In this document: positions 1 through 9,829 of the stretch, in pieces
Position numbering within the stretch: the first letter of the stretch is position 1
Layout of the letters: each line of letters begins with the position of its first letter
NCBI RefSeq assembly: GCF_021789315.1
Contig: NZ_CP084561.1
Location: 1,426,001 to 1,490,000, forward strand
Source of the DNA: Arthrobacter sp. FW305-BF8
GTDB lineage: Bacteria; Actinomycetota; Actinomycetes; Actinomycetales; Micrococcaceae
Length of the DNA stretch: 64,000 nucleotides
Direction: 5' to 3'
Translations under genes and position numbers: made by a program
The notes under the pieces: model-generated
Database searches by the model: none
Told to the model about the DNA's origin: nothing
The model's input: the letters and a program-made list of their open reading frames with translations, nothing else

Positions 1-206
1 TCAGCCAGCGGATGCAGGGACGCGAAGGCCACTTCATGCCGCCCACGCTCCTGCCCAGTCAGCTGGCCACCCTGGAACCGCTGACCGCCGAAGAACTGGA
101 AGGTGGCAGCCTCCGCCTGGACATCACACGCTCCCCGGAGGAACTCATCGAGGCCATCCTCGCAGCGCTGAAGCTCCCGTCGGGCAAAGCACCGTGCACT
201 AACTAA
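1..206 (+). CDS. gntK: gluconokinase, C-terminal end (5' truncated by window)
   Basis: Only the last 67 residues are present; the frame is already open at the window edge (first full codon at position 3). The stretch RMQGREGHFMPPTLLPSQ followed by LATLEPL matches the conserved C-terminus of the GntK family, where the HFM-x-LLxSQ-x-x-LE segment belongs to the P-loop kinase fold that phosphorylates gluconate to 6-phosphogluconate in the cytoplasm. The next gene, 57 bp downstream on the same strand, is a gluconate-type permease, which supports the call and suggests a gnt operon. The catalytic P-loop lies outside the window, so integrity cannot be judged. Confidence 0.85.
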   Translation, partial: SQRMQGREGHFMPPTLLPSQLATLEPLTAEELEGGSLRLDITRSPEELIEAILAALKLPSGKAPCTN

Positions 207-263
207 GCGCCCGCTTCACTCTTTCACCTCCCCAACTGCAAGTCCCTGTTTCAAAGGAGAACC

Positions 264-1667
<1,404 letters not shown>

Positions 1668-1684
1668 CTGCTGTTACTTGAGTG

Positions 1685-1726
1685 CGACGGCGGGATGCCG
1701 GCAGATCTGCCGGCCTCCCGTCGTCG
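1685..1726 (+). terminator. GC-rich inverted repeat after gntP-type permease (CGACGGCGGG family)
   Basis: Starting 17 bp after the permease stop, CGACGGCGGGATGCCGGCAG is followed by ATCT and by an imperfect complement ending CTCCCGTCGTCG. It is one of several unit-end hairpins in this window built from the arm CGACGGCGGG. A T-run is lacking, so its terminator role is inferred from position. Confidence 0.55.
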
Positions 1727-1792
1727 TACTTGTGTCAGCTGATCCTGCAAAATGCGGGAGACTGGAACTTCTCGACACGAAGGCGGAACACA

Positions 1793-2068
1793 ATGATCAA
1801 TCTGCAGCAGGATGCCGAAGGCTTCATCCGGATGAACCGGCACTTCCCGGAGGGCATCCTCGTCTCCGTCACGTTTTCCGATGGCGCAGTGGAGGAGGTC
1901 TCTGGCAAGCGGCTTAACCAGGCGTACGACGAAGCCCTCGCCGAGTTCCGCGCGCAGAATCACATGGACGCCAAAGGTTTCTCGCGTTACCAGAAGAGCC
2001 GGACCAACCCCGGAAACAAGGTCGACTTCGTGCGCGTCCAGCACGGCATGGGAACTGCCAACGGCTGA
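1793..2068 (+). CDS. small hypothetical protein, 91 aa
   Basis: An ATG at 1793 preceded by GAAGGCGG gives a 91-residue soluble protein (MINLQQDAEGFIRMNRHFPE...). Longer in-frame starts upstream run through the terminator hairpin and are unlikely. I do not recognise the family. The sequence is mixed and charged, without signal peptide or membrane segment, with a Gly-Lys-Arg-Leu-Asn-Gln-Ala-Tyr helix-like centre and a basic C-terminal third. It converges on the DJ-1/PfpI gene, with only 4 bp between the two stop codons. Codon use matches the surrounding genes, so I regard it as a genuine gene of unknown function. Confidence 0.7.
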   Translation: MINLQQDAEGFIRMNRHFPEGILVSVTFSDGAVEEVSGKRLNQAYDEALAEFRAQNHMDAKGFSRYQKSRTNPGNKVDFVRVQHGMGTANG

Positions 2069-2072
2069 CGAC

Positions 2073-2774
2073 CTACTCGGCGAGGGCTTTGATGACCTCC
2101 TTGGCCACGTCCTCGCTCGACTGCGGGTTCTGGCCGCTGATGAGGTTGCCCTCGCGCACCACATGGCTCGCCCAGTCCGGGCCGGTTTCCACATTGGCGC
2201 CCTTCTCCCGCAGCGCCGTCTCCACGAACCACGGGGTGTTCTCCCCGGTGCCGGCGCCCAGTTCCTCCGAATTGGTGAACACCGTCACTTTGCGGCCCGT
2301 GAAGGCGAACGCGCCGTCGTCGGCCGTGGCGCTGAGCAGGCCCGCCGGGCCGTGGCAGAAGGGGGCGATGATCTTGCCGACGCCGTCGGCCTCCACGAGG
2401 ATCCGGCCGAGGTCCTTGTCCTGGAAGAGGTCCGCCATGGGGCCGTGGCCGCCGGGCAGGACGACGGCGTCGTAGGCGGACATGTCGACGTCGGCCAACA
2501 CCAGCGGCGCGAAGAGGTCGACGTCAATCATGTCCAGATACGTGCGGAAGTCTTCCGCCCGCTCCTCGCTGCCGACCGTCTCCGCCTGCAGGCTGAGCTT
2601 GTCCACGGTGGGCTTGACGCCGCCGGGGGTGGCGAAGTCCACGTTGTGTCCGGCCTGCTGCAGGGTACGGTGGGCCACCACCAGCTCCTCGGCCCAGAAG
2701 CCGGTGGGGTGCTGGCTGCCATCCTTCATGGTCAGCGAATCGGCCGCCGAGACGACCATCAGAATGTTAGCCAT
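2073..2774 (-). CDS. DJ-1/PfpI family protein (type 1 glutamine amidotransferase-like)
   Basis: The 233-residue protein has the DJ-1/PfpI fold signature: the N-terminal ILMVVSAADSL strand, the acidic residues of GFWAEEL (about 29-30), the VVLPGGHGPM turn (about 105-113) and the nucleophile elbow APFCHGPAGLL with Cys140 and His141. This resembles the Hsp31/YhbO-like class, whose members have been assigned glyoxalase, deglycase or chaperone roles in glycation or oxidative stress; which applies here cannot be read from sequence. It lies 40 bp downstream of the cyclopropane-synthase-like gene on the same strand and has its own AAGGAG site, so the two are probably cotranscribed as an envelope/stress pair. 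Confidence 0.85.
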   Translation of the reverse strand: MANILMVVSAADSLTMKDGSQHPTGFWAEELVVAHRTLQQAGHNVDFATPGGVKPTVDKLSLQAETVGSEERAEDFRTYLDMIDVDLFAPLVLADVDMSAYDAVVLPGGHGPMADLFQDKDLGRILVEADGVGKIIAPFCHGPAGLLSATADDGAFAFTGRKVTVFTNSEELGAGTGENTPWFVETALREKGANVETGPDWASHVVREGNLISGQNPQSSEDVAKEVIKALAE

Positions 2775-2814
2775 TGTCCTTGCTCCTTATGTGGGTTTCT
2801 TGGTTTCGACAGGC

Positions 2815-4134
2815 TTAGCCGGCAGTCCATTCCCTCAGTCGCAGCGGCGGTTCCTGGCCGCCCGGCTTCTGCACCAGCACCTGGTTCACGCCTGTAAGGC
2901 CGTCTTCGAATCCGAGCGCGCTGGCCGCCATGTACAGCCGCCAGATTCGGGCGCGGCCGTCCGTTGTGAGCCGCACGGCTTCGTCCCAGTTCTCCTCGAG
3001 GTTCTTGACCCATGCGCGGAGCGTCAGGGCGTAATGCCGGCGGAGGGCCTCGACGTCGAGCACTTCGAAGCCGCCGCCCTCCAGCGCCGTCATGACCTCG
3101 GAAAGGCTGAGCATCTGGCCGTCGGGGAAGACGTAGCGGGGGATGAAGGAATCGGGATCGTCCTCGGTGGGCCCGGCGTTCCAGGAGATGGCGTGATTGA
3201 GCATGCGGCCGCCCGGGCGGAGCAGGCTGTGGAGCTGCGAGACGTAGCGGTCCAGGTGCTCGCGGCCCACGTGCTCGGACATGCCGATGGAGCTGATCGC
3301 ATCGAACGGGCCGTCGTCCATGTCGCGGTAGTCCTGGACGCGGATCTCCACTCGGTCCGTCAGTCCGGCTTCGGCCACCCGCTTGCGGACCAGCTCGGCC
3401 TGTTCCGTGGAGATGGTGATTCCAACAACGGTGACGCCGTACCGCGCAGCGGCGTGCAGGGCGAAGCTGCCCCAGCCGCAGCCGACGTCCAGCAGGCGCT
3501 GGCCCGGCTGCAGGCCGAGCTTGCGGCAGACCAGATCGAGCTTCTCCTCCTGGGCTTCTTCCAGGCTTTTGCTTTCATCGGACCAGACTGCGCAGGAATA
3601 CACCATCGACGGGCCGAGGACCAGCCGGTAGAAGTCGTTGCCGACGTCGTAGTGGTGTGAGATCGCCGCGGCGTCGCGCTTCTTGGAGTGCCTGTGGCCG
3701 TGCTTTTCCACCTTCGCTTCCTCCGGCGGGGGAGCGGGGTTGGGGCCCAGCGCGCCGAGCCGGATGCCGGTTTTCAGCAGCGTCCAGAGTTCCCGGGGCG
3801 CCGGCGGGCTGAACGGGCCTGGTTCGGCGAACTTGCCGGCGGAACTCAGCGCGGCGAAGGCCTCGAAGATGTCGCCGTGTGCGGTGATTTCACCGGCGAC
3901 GTACGCCCGGCTCAGGCCCAGCTGCCCAGGGGACCAGAGGATCCGGCGCAATGCCCGGCGGGACGTGAACTCGATCAGCGGCGCATCAGGGGGGCCTGCT
4001 TCTGAGCCATCCCAAGCCCGCAGACGGACCGGTATCCGGTCGGCGCCGGCTTCTCCAGTGCCGAACTCCCCGGTGCCGAGGACGATGGCCAATGCATTGG
4101 CCAGCTTTGGTGCCGCTCCGGTCGTCTTTGCCAT
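2815..4134 (-). CDS. cyclopropane-fatty-acyl-phospholipid synthase family methyltransferase
   Basis: The 439-residue product has the full CFA-synthase layout: an N-terminal lipid-binding domain (about 1-140), the substrate loop ISHHYDVGNDFYRLVLGPSM (about 158-177), then a class I SAM methyltransferase domain with motif I LLDVGCGWGSFAL (about 214-226) and the downstream SSIGMSEHVG segment. Enzymes of this family transfer a methylene or methyl group from S-adenosylmethionine to unsaturated acyl chains in membrane phospholipid. The C-terminal ALTLRAWVKNLEENWDEAV is also typical. It is the probable first gene of a two-gene unit with the DJ-1/PfpI gene. A 24-bp perfect palindrome lies about 90 bp upstream of the start and may control it. 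Confidence 0.88.
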   Translation of the reverse strand: MAKTTGAAPKLANALAIVLGTGEFGTGEAGADRIPVRLRAWDGSEAGPPDAPLIEFTSRRALRRILWSPGQLGLSRAYVAGEITAHGDIFEAFAALSSAGKFAEPGPFSPPAPRELWTLLKTGIRLGALGPNPAPPPEEAKVEKHGHRHSKKRDAAAISHHYDVGNDFYRLVLGPSMVYSCAVWSDESKSLEEAQEEKLDLVCRKLGLQPGQRLLDVGCGWGSFALHAAARYGVTVVGITISTEQAELVRKRVAEAGLTDRVEIRVQDYRDMDDGPFDAISSIGMSEHVGREHLDRYVSQLHSLLRPGGRMLNHAISWNAGPTEDDPDSFIPRYVFPDGQMLSLSEVMTALEGGGFEVLDVEALRRHYALTLRAWVKNLEENWDEAVRLTTDGRARIWRLYMAASALGFEDGLTGVNQVLVQKPGGQEPPLRLREWTAG

Positions 4135-4221
4135 AGTCGTCGCCTCTCATCCCGTGCCCCAGCTCGGGCTGCGCCATTGCAGTCCCGTGGGATTAAGCTA
4201 CACAAGCCTGCCTGCGCCGGA

Positions 4222-4245
4222 CAGGGAGACAGACCTGTCTCCCTG
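4222..4245. promoter_or_regulatory. 24-bp perfect palindrome, candidate operator upstream of the CFA-synthase-like gene
   Basis: CAGGGAGACAG-AC-CTGTCTCCCTG has 11-bp perfect arms with a 2-nt centre. It lies in the 278-bp intergenic region between the divergent genes at 4134 and 4413. The size and symmetry fit a dimeric TetR-type repressor site. No regulator gene is adjacent, so the binding protein is unknown. A hairpin terminator is less likely because the site lies upstream of both genes. Confidence 0.5.
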
Positions 4246-4412
4246 AGTCCGGCAGGTTGTGGGGCGCCCGTTTTCTTCGCCCGCTTCACGAATCGCGGAT
4301 CATCGTGCCAAGCAAAGCGGAGCTGCCCCAACTTCCCGGCTCTGGACCGCCGCCCCCGCCGGTGGGATCCTGATCCAAAACGTCGACGGGGGGAGAAAGG
4401 CTCTAGCAGACC

Positions 4413-4880
4413 ATGGACGAATCCGCGGATACGCGTCAACGGCTGTCCGACCGCATAGACCAGAAGCAGCAGGCCATCCGCTCCTACCTCGGACGGGAAC
4501 GGCCGCGGCGGAACAGACTCTCCAACATCAGCATTGTGGGCAGTGCCCTGGCAGCCACGCTCACGGCCGGCCCCGCGGTGGGTGGAACGGGATTTACCGA
4601 GGCGATCCGGGGCATCTTTTCCCTGGGCGACGACTCCATTGTTTGGCGGTTCCTCTGTTTGGCGGCAGTGATTCTCTCGGTCGCCGCCGCGCTGGCCACG
4701 AACTTCGCCAATTCCCGGGCCCTGGGCGAAAAGGTCAGTGCGGCCGAGAGCGCCAACGCCCAGCTCGACGGACTGCAGCTGTCCCTGAACTTCGGCAACC
4801 TCGCCGTGGCCGACGCTCTCAAGCTCTACCAGCAAGCCGTTGCGCCTGTGGCGTTCGTGGACGAGGTGCCCTCGCGCTGA
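4413..4880 (+). CDS. hypothetical membrane protein, 155 aa, two predicted TM helices
   Basis: The product begins with a charged amphipathic segment (MDESADTRQRLSDRIDQKQQ), followed by two hydrophobic stretches: ISIVGSALAATLTAGPAVG (about 39-57) and FLCLAAVILSVAAALATNF (about 80-98). A helical segment predicted to form a coiled coil follows (SRALGEKVSAAESANAQLD). The order helix, two TMs, helix recalls small SLATT-like membrane proteins, but the similarity is only architectural and I cannot assign a family. GGAGAAAGG lies upstream of the ATG. The gene stands alone between the divergent CFA-like gene and phoD, and is followed by a GC-rich inverted repeat. Confidence 0.75.
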   Translation: MDESADTRQRLSDRIDQKQQAIRSYLGRERPRRNRLSNISIVGSALAATLTAGPAVGGTGFTEAIRGIFSLGDDSIVWRFLCLAAVILSVAAALATNFANSRALGEKVSAAESANAQLDGLQLSLNFGNLAVADALKLYQQAVAPVAFVDEVPSR

Positions 4881-4899
4881 GCTCCTGTTCACTAACGCA

Positions 4900-4971
4900 C
4901 GACGGCGGGTGGCGGGCTTAGTCCTGCGCACTCCGTTACCGGCGTGCTTCGTTGAGTTCACCCCGCCGTCG
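4900..4971 (+). terminator. inverted repeat with CGACGGCGGG arm between the membrane-protein gene and phoD
   Basis: CGACGGCGGGTG at 4900 is matched by CACCCCGCCGTCG ending at 4971, with a loop of about 50 nt. The arms belong to the same family as the hairpins at 1685, 7476, 9788, 12009 and 48833, but the loop is much longer here, so a terminator role is less sure. Confidence 0.4.
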
Positions 4972-4997
4972 CTAGCCCGTAACCCGGCCCGTCAAGC

Positions 4998-6650
4998 ATG
5001 GGCCTCATGACTGCTCTTTCCCGCCGCAACGTCCTCAAAGGTGCCATCGCCGCTGCCGGTGCCGCCGCCGTCGCCCCTTCCCTGGTGGTCCCGGCGCACG
5101 CCGCCCGCCCTGCCGCGGTTCCCCTGGTCCGCAACCGCCTGACCCTGCCGTCCGGCATTTCAACCGGGGACGTCACCACCAACTCGGGCCTCCTCTGGTC
5201 CCGGGCGTCAGGCGCGGGCCGGCTGGTGGCCAACCTGCTGGCCGTGGACGAGGACGGATCCGCGCTCCGCGGCAGCCGCGCCTTCAGCCGGGTGCTGCGC
5301 GGCACCACTGCCAGCGGTGCCACCGACTTCACCTCTAAGATCCACGCCCGCGACCTGCCACAGGGCACCCGCTTTGCCCTCACCATGCACTTCGAGGACC
5401 CGGACGGCAACGCGGGCGAGACCGCCCAGGGCTCATTCAGCACCGCACCTGGCTCGAAGGCCAGCAGCCTCTGGTCCCGCAGCGCCGGCACCAAGCGCGG
5501 GCAGAGCTTCGTCTGGACCGGCGACACCGCGGGCCAGGGTTGGGGCATCAACGAGGACATCGGCGGGATGCGCGGATACGCAGCCATGCTCGGCACCAAG
5601 CCGGACTTCTTCATCCACTCGGGCGACACCATTTACGCTGACGGCCCCATCGCCGCCCAGGTCACCGAGCCCGACGGGCAGATCTGGCGCAACCTCGTGA
5701 CGGAACAGGTCTCGAAGGTGGCTGAAACCCTGGAGGAATACCGCGGCCGGCACCGCTACAACCTCATGGACAGGAACATCCGCGCCCTCTACGCCGAGGT
5801 TCCTGTCATCGCCCAGTGGGACGACCACGAAACCACCAACAACTGGTACCCCGGCGAAATCCTCAACGATTCCCGCTACACCGAGCGCCGCGTGGACGTC
5901 CTCGCCGCCCGCGGCCGCCAGGCCTGGCAGGAATACCAGCCCATCGCGGGGTTGAATGAGCGGTCCAGCGACGGCAGCAGCGGATTCGAACCGGCCCGCA
6001 TCTACCGCAAGATCTCCCGAGGGCCGCAGCTGGACGTCTTCTGCCTGGACATGCGCACCTTCAAAGACCCCAACACGGATGGCAAGGAAACGCGCCTCAC
6101 GCACATCCTCGGGCAAGAACAGGCCGACTGGCTCATCCGGGAAGTCAGCAAGTCCAAGGCCACCTGGAAGGTGATCTCCGCGGACCTCCCGCTCGGCATC
6201 ATCGTCCCGGACGGGTCCGCAGCGCAGGAATCCCTCGCCAACCGCGACGCCGATGCCCCCTTGGGCAAGGAGCTCGAAATCGCGCGCGTGCTGTCCGCAT
6301 TCAAGCGCAACCGGGTCAAGAACGTGGTCTGGCTCACCGCGGACGTACACTACTGCGCCGCCCACCACTACTCGCCCGAGCGCGCCGCGTTCCAGGACTT
6401 CGACCCCTTCTGGGAGTTCGTCGGCGGCCCCATCAACGCCGGAAGCTTCGGTCCCAACCAGATGGACGGCACCTTCGGCCCCGAGGTGGTCTTCTCCCGG
6501 GCCGGCGCCTACGCCGGCGAGTCCCCGCGCAGCGGAGAAAGCCAGTACTTCGGCCATGTGGACCTCGGCGAGGACGACGTTTTCACCGTCACCCTCCGCA
6601 ACGCGAACGGCACGGTGATCTTTCGCAAGGACCTGGACCCGCAGCGCTGA
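4998..6650 (+). CDS. phoD: alkaline phosphatase D family protein, Tat-exported
   Basis: The 550-residue protein opens with a twin-arginine signal (LSRRNVLKGAIAAAGAAAVA) and an AHA-type cleavage region near residue 35, so it should be exported folded. PhoD hallmarks follow: an N-terminal beta-sandwich, then the metal-binding phosphatase core with VWTGDTAGQGWG, FFIHSGDTIYADGP, VIAQWDDHETTNNW and, near the C-terminus, NVVWLTADVHYCAAHHY. PhoD enzymes use Ca/Fe to hydrolyse phosphomonoesters and diesters outside the cell, supplying phosphate. An alternative ATG at 5007 would give a signal beginning MTALSRRN; neither start has a strong Shine-Dalgarno. The gene converges on the GYD-domain gene. Confidence 0.92.
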   Translation: MGLMTALSRRNVLKGAIAAAGAAAVAPSLVVPAHAARPAAVPLVRNRLTLPSGISTGDVTTNSGLLWSRASGAGRLVANLLAVDEDGSALRGSRAFSRVLRGTTASGATDFTSKIHARDLPQGTRFALTMHFEDPDGNAGETAQGSFSTAPGSKASSLWSRSAGTKRGQSFVWTGDTAGQGWGINEDIGGMRGYAAMLGTKPDFFIHSGDTIYADGPIAAQVTEPDGQIWRNLVTEQVSKVAETLEEYRGRHRYNLMDRNIRALYAEVPVIAQWDDHETTNNWYPGEILNDSRYTERRVDVLAARGRQAWQEYQPIAGLNERSSDGSSGFEPARIYRKISRGPQLDVFCLDMRTFKDPNTDGKETRLTHILGQEQADWLIREVSKSKATWKVISADLPLGIIVPDGSAAQESLANRDADAPLGKELEIARVLSAFKRNRVKNVVWLTADVHYCAAHHYSPERAAFQDFDPFWEFVGGPINAGSFGPNQMDGTFGPEVVFSRAGAYAGESPRSGESQYFGHVDLGEDDVFTVTLRNANGTVIFRKDLDPQR

Positions 6651-6689
6651 GCCCGCCACACCGGCGGGCAGGCTCGGCCAGGGCGTGGC

Positions 6690-7043
6690 TCAGTCGACGG
6701 TAACCTCGGGCTGCTCCGGGGTGCCCGGAGGCTGGTACCTGATCTGCGCTGCCTGCCGCATTGCGTCCATCGTTTCCTCGACCGTCAGGAGCACTGTTGT
6801 TTCAAAGGAGCCCAGCGCTCCGCCTCCGCTGATCGCCAGTGCTACCGCAGCCATCGACACGTTGTTGGGGGCCTCCCACAGGTTGTAGCCGTCGTGCGTG
6901 CCGAAGGCGTACCAGAATCCGTGGAGCTTCCCGCCGACCGATTCGATGTAGGCCTGTGCGGCCTTTCGTCGGTCTTCCGGGTTGCTAATCAGCCTTGCCC
7001 ACGTTTCCGGTGTGTAGCTGAACCTGGATAGATAGAGGGGCAT
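6690..7043 (-). CDS. GYD domain protein, 117 aa
   Basis: From the ATG at 7043 the product reads MPLYLSRFSYTPETWARLIS and has the GYD-family pattern: a ferredoxin-like small domain with SVGGKLHGFWYAFGTHDGYN in the middle, where the family carries its Gly-x-Tyr-Asp/Asn signature. Its biochemical role is unknown. I prefer the 7043 start over an upstream in-frame ATG at 7127 because AAAGGA sits 9 nt before 7043 and the extra 28 residues are not conserved-looking. It is a single gene, converging with phoD. Confidence 0.82.
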   Translation of the reverse strand: MPLYLSRFSYTPETWARLISNPEDRRKAAQAYIESVGGKLHGFWYAFGTHDGYNLWEAPNNVSMAAVALAISGGGALGSFETTVLLTVEETMDAMRQAAQIRYQPPGTPEQPEVTVD

Positions 7044-7190
7044 GGTCTTGTCCTTTCGTTCGCCGTCGGCAGCGGGATTTACCCAGAATGGCAGGCCCCT
7101 CCGCGGCCAGCAACGGGAATGCTCCACCGTCCGAAGAGCACCCCGTCCAGATGGGTAGCCACCCGGTGAGTCCGGTGGGACGATTCAGAT

Positions 7191-7403
7191 ATGAGCGAGA
7201 ACTTTCTGGAACACGGACCTCATCTCCACGCCCATTCGGCGCCCACCACGCAGCAGATGCGGACCGTGGGCCAACGCCGCCGGGACGCGGAAGAGAAGCT
7301 GGAGCAGCATCTTCAGGAAGCCCGCCACAAGGACCCTCTGCACACCGGCCAGCTGCCCGTGCAGGACGCTGGTGATGCCGCTGATCCGAATCCGGCGGGC
7401 TAG
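7191..7403 (+). CDS. small hypothetical protein, 70 aa, His-rich N-terminus
   Basis: A 70-codon frame starts at ATG 7191 with MSENFLEHGPHLHAHSAPTT. It continues with a charged helix (QRRRDAEEKLEQHLQEARH) and a Pro/Gly/Asp-rich tail. A weak GGGAC lies upstream. The N-terminal His cluster and the helix are unlike random antisense translation, and a GC-rich hairpin of the local terminator family follows 70 bp after the stop, supporting a real transcription unit. Function is unknown; competing frames on the other strand look non-coding. Confidence 0.5.
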   Translation: MSENFLEHGPHLHAHSAPTTQQMRTVGQRRRDAEEKLEQHLQEARHKDPLHTGQLPVQDAGDAADPNPAG

Positions 7404-7475
7404 TCCCCACCGGTGCCCTAACCTCGCAAGCTCGGCCAGGGAACCCTGCCGGCGTAGGCCCAGGCTCAACCAGTA

Positions 7476-7518
7476 CGACGGCGGGTGGCCGGCTAACATT
7501 GCCGGCCACCCGCCGTCG
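7476..7518 (+). terminator. 18-bp perfect hairpin, CGACGGCGGG family
   Basis: CGACGGCGGGTGGCCGGC, loop TAACATT, then the exact reverse complement ending GCCGTCG at 7518 and followed by GGCTTCCCGATTT. This is the most symmetrical member of the family. It follows the 70-aa ORF and precedes the Ig-repeat protein gene. Confidence 0.7.
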
Positions 7519-7645
7519 GGCTTCCCGATTTCACGGAATCTGCGCTGCCCGATCAACTGGATGCGGTTGCATGGAAAACGCCCGTGAAAAACCATGTCAT
7601 AGTTCTCTAGTTGAACATTGAAGTTTTTCCAAAGTGGGGGGATCC

Positions 7646-9742
7646 ATGTCCGAGTATTGTCGTGCCACCAGTGTCTCAATTTGGGCTCGACGCCTATCAG
7701 CAACCCTTGCGGTCGCGGTTGCTGCTACGGCAGCCGGCGTCATGCCGGCTAACGCTACCGTCGAGAAGAATGAGCCGGCTCCAATCACGCTGACGGCGCC
7801 GACTGACGCTTTCGTAACCAGCTCGCCGACTGTGTCCGGCGAGGCCGTGGTGGGCCGCACGCTTACTGTCGAAGCCGGGGAATGGTCGCCGGAATACACG
7901 CTTGCGTACCAATGGCTCGCGGACGGACTTCCACTGGAAGGCGCTGCGGGCTCCACGCTTGTGCTTGGCCCGGACCTTGCCGGCAAAGCGATCAGCGTGC
8001 AGGTGACTGGGTCGCAGCCCGGATACGCACCGGAGACCCGCACGAGCGAGCCCAGCGTTGCGGTCCTTAATGTGGCAACCCCGGCGGAAGTTGCTTTCGC
8101 GGACGCAGACGGCACGGCAAACGACACCTTTACCGTGCCGTCGTCGGCGGGAGTCGACTACAGGCTCAATGGGGAGACCGTGCCGGCGGGTACGTATCCC
8201 GGAACCGGTACTGTCACCGTGACCGCGGCAGCAAAGGAAGGGTTTGTCCTGGCTCCCGACGCTGCGGCGTCCTGGACAGCCACGTTCAAGACATCGCCGT
8301 ACTCCGTCTCGCCCGCAGAAGTAGTGTTCAGTGATCAGCTCGGCACGAAGGACGACACCTACACTGTTCCGGCGACGCCAGGCGTTGATTACCTCGTGGC
8401 CGGAAAGGTTGTGGCGGCGGGAACCTACCCGGGGGTTGGCACGGTCACGGTCACGGCGGCAGCACAAACGGACTTCGTCGTTCCGTCCACGGATGCCGCG
8501 TCGTGGACCTTTACCTTCAAGGGCGACTTGATCGGGGCCGCCCCGAAGATTACAGGCACGCCGAAGGTTGGCTATCTCCTGACCGCAGTCCCGGGAACCT
8601 GGTCACCCACTCCGGACACACTCAGCTACCAGTGGTACCGCGCCGGCGTGGCTGTTGCCGGAGCAACTGCAGCCACGTACAGGCTTCCTGCCAGTGCCGC
8701 CGGAGCCACGTATTCCGTCCGTGTCACAGCATCTAAGGCCGGCTACGCATCCCTGGTCAAAGCTTCCGCCGCAACCGCCGTCGTAGCCTATGGTTCGCTC
8801 GTGGGAGCCGCTCCGAGGATCATCGGAACCTCGAAAGTGGGTTACGCGCTGACTGCGGTTCCCGGCACATGGTCACCCGCTCCGGTCACGCTCCGCTATC
8901 AGTGGTACCGGTCCGGGGTTGCCGTCGTTGGCGCAACCGCTGCTACCTACAGGTTGCCTGCCAGTGCCGCGGGCGCGAGGTACTCGGTCCGAATCACGGG
9001 GTCAAAGTCCGGCTATACCACGCTGGCTAAAGTCTCCGGGTCCACTATTGCCGTGGCCAAAGGGACCCTTGCGGGCCCTGCTCCGCGGATTGCCGGCACC
9101 GCAAAGGTCGGTTATGTGCTGACCGCTATCGCAGGTGCGTGGTCACCGGCTCCGGTCACGCTCCGCTACCAGTGGTACCGGTCCGGGGTGGCAATCGTTG
9201 GAGCAACTGCTGCTACCTACAGGTTGCCTGCCAGTGCCGCGGGGGCGAGGTACTCTGTCCGAATCACCGGGTCAAAGTCCGGCTACACCACGTCGGCTAA
9301 AGTCTCCGGGTCCACTGCTGCCGTGGCCAAGGGGAGCCTTGCGGGCCCTGCTCCGCGGATTACCGGCACTGCCAAGGTCGGATATGTGCTGACCGCTATC
9401 GCAGGTGCGTGGTCACCGGCGCCGGTTGCGGTGCGCTATCAGTGGTACCGGTCCGGGGTTGCCGTCGTTGGGGCGACTGCAGCTTCCTACAGGCTTCCGG
9501 CGCGTGCCGCGGGCGCGACTTACACGGTCCGAGTCACGGGGTCGAAGACCGGCTACAACACGCTGGCCAAGACATCTGCCGCGACCGCACGGATTGCTAC
9601 GGCTTACGTGCCGCCGGCTCCGGCGGCGTACTACGCCAACTGCACTGCAGTGAGGAATGCAGGCAAGGCCCCGCTGTACAGTTGGCAGCCTGGCTACAGG
9701 AGTGCACTCGACCGTGACAGCGACGGCATCGCCTGCGAATAG
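7646..9742 (+). CDS. secreted Ig-like repeat protein with C-terminal Excalibur calcium-binding domain
   Basis: The protein (about 698 aa from ATG 7646) begins with an export signal (WARRLSATLAVAVAATAAG, cleavage near ANA). It then shows one divergent Ig-like unit, two 72-residue repeats of the SPAEVVFSDQLGT type, four 90-residue tandem units (each with VGYxLTA, GTWSP/GAWSP and YQWYRSG), and finally an Excalibur domain, YYANCTAVRNAGKAPLYS to DRDSDGIACE, with the DxDxDG loop and Cys pair. Excalibur domains are extracellular and calcium-binding. The layout suggests a stalked surface or secreted protein involved in adhesion or wall binding. A GTG at 7634 is also in frame, but GGGGG precedes the ATG. 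Units 2 and 3 are nearly identical at DNA level. Confidence 0.85.
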   Translation: MSEYCRATSVSIWARRLSATLAVAVAATAAGVMPANATVEKNEPAPITLTAPTDAFVTSSPTVSGEAVVGRTLTVEAGEWSPEYTLAYQWLADGLPLEGAAGSTLVLGPDLAGKAISVQVTGSQPGYAPETRTSEPSVAVLNVATPAEVAFADADGTANDTFTVPSSAGVDYRLNGETVPAGTYPGTGTVTVTAAAKEGFVLAPDAAASWTATFKTSPYSVSPAEVVFSDQLGTKDDTYTVPATPGVDYLVAGKVVAAGTYPGVGTVTVTAAAQTDFVVPSTDAASWTFTFKGDLIGAAPKITGTPKVGYLLTAVPGTWSPTPDTLSYQWYRAGVAVAGATAATYRLPASAAGATYSVRVTASKAGYASLVKASAATAVVAYGSLVGAAPRIIGTSKVGYALTAVPGTWSPAPVTLRYQWYRSGVAVVGATAATYRLPASAAGARYSVRITGSKSGYTTLAKVSGSTIAVAKGTLAGPAPRIAGTAKVGYVLTAIAGAWSPAPVTLRYQWYRSGVAIVGATAATYRLPASAAGARYSVRITGSKSGYTTSAKVSGSTAAVAKGSLAGPAPRITGTAKVGYVLTAIAGAWSPAPVAVRYQWYRSGVAVVGATAASYRLPARAAGATYTVRVTGSKTGYNTLAKTSAATARIATAYVPPAPAAYYANCTAVRNAGKAPLYSWQPGYRSALDRDSDGIACE
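8541..9602 (+). repeat. four tandem 270-bp units encoding 90-aa Ig-like repeats
   Basis: Units begin at about 8541, 8811, 9081 and 9351, an exact 270-bp period. The second and third are almost identical in DNA sequence, implying recent duplication or gene conversion inside the coding region. Confidence 0.85.
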
Positions 9743-9787
9743 GCGGTTTTAGAAACATTGACCGTTAAGTCAGTGTTGCTCAACGAA

Positions 9788-9829
9788 CGACGGCGGGTTG
9801 CCGGCCACATTGCCGGCCACCCGCCGTCG
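9788..9829 (+). terminator. 18-bp hairpin after the Ig-repeat gene, CGACGGCGGG family
   Basis: CGACGGCGGGTTGCCGGC and GCCGGCCACCCGCCGTCG form an 18-bp stem with one mismatch and a 6-nt loop, followed by GGCTTTCTCC. Nearly the same sequence as the hairpin at 7476, with which it brackets the gene at 7646. Confidence 0.7.

Noticed and set aside
2815..3660. Long plus-strand frame opposite the CFA-synthase-like gene (from about 2482)
   Set aside because: Antisense shadow of two recognisable minus-strand genes.
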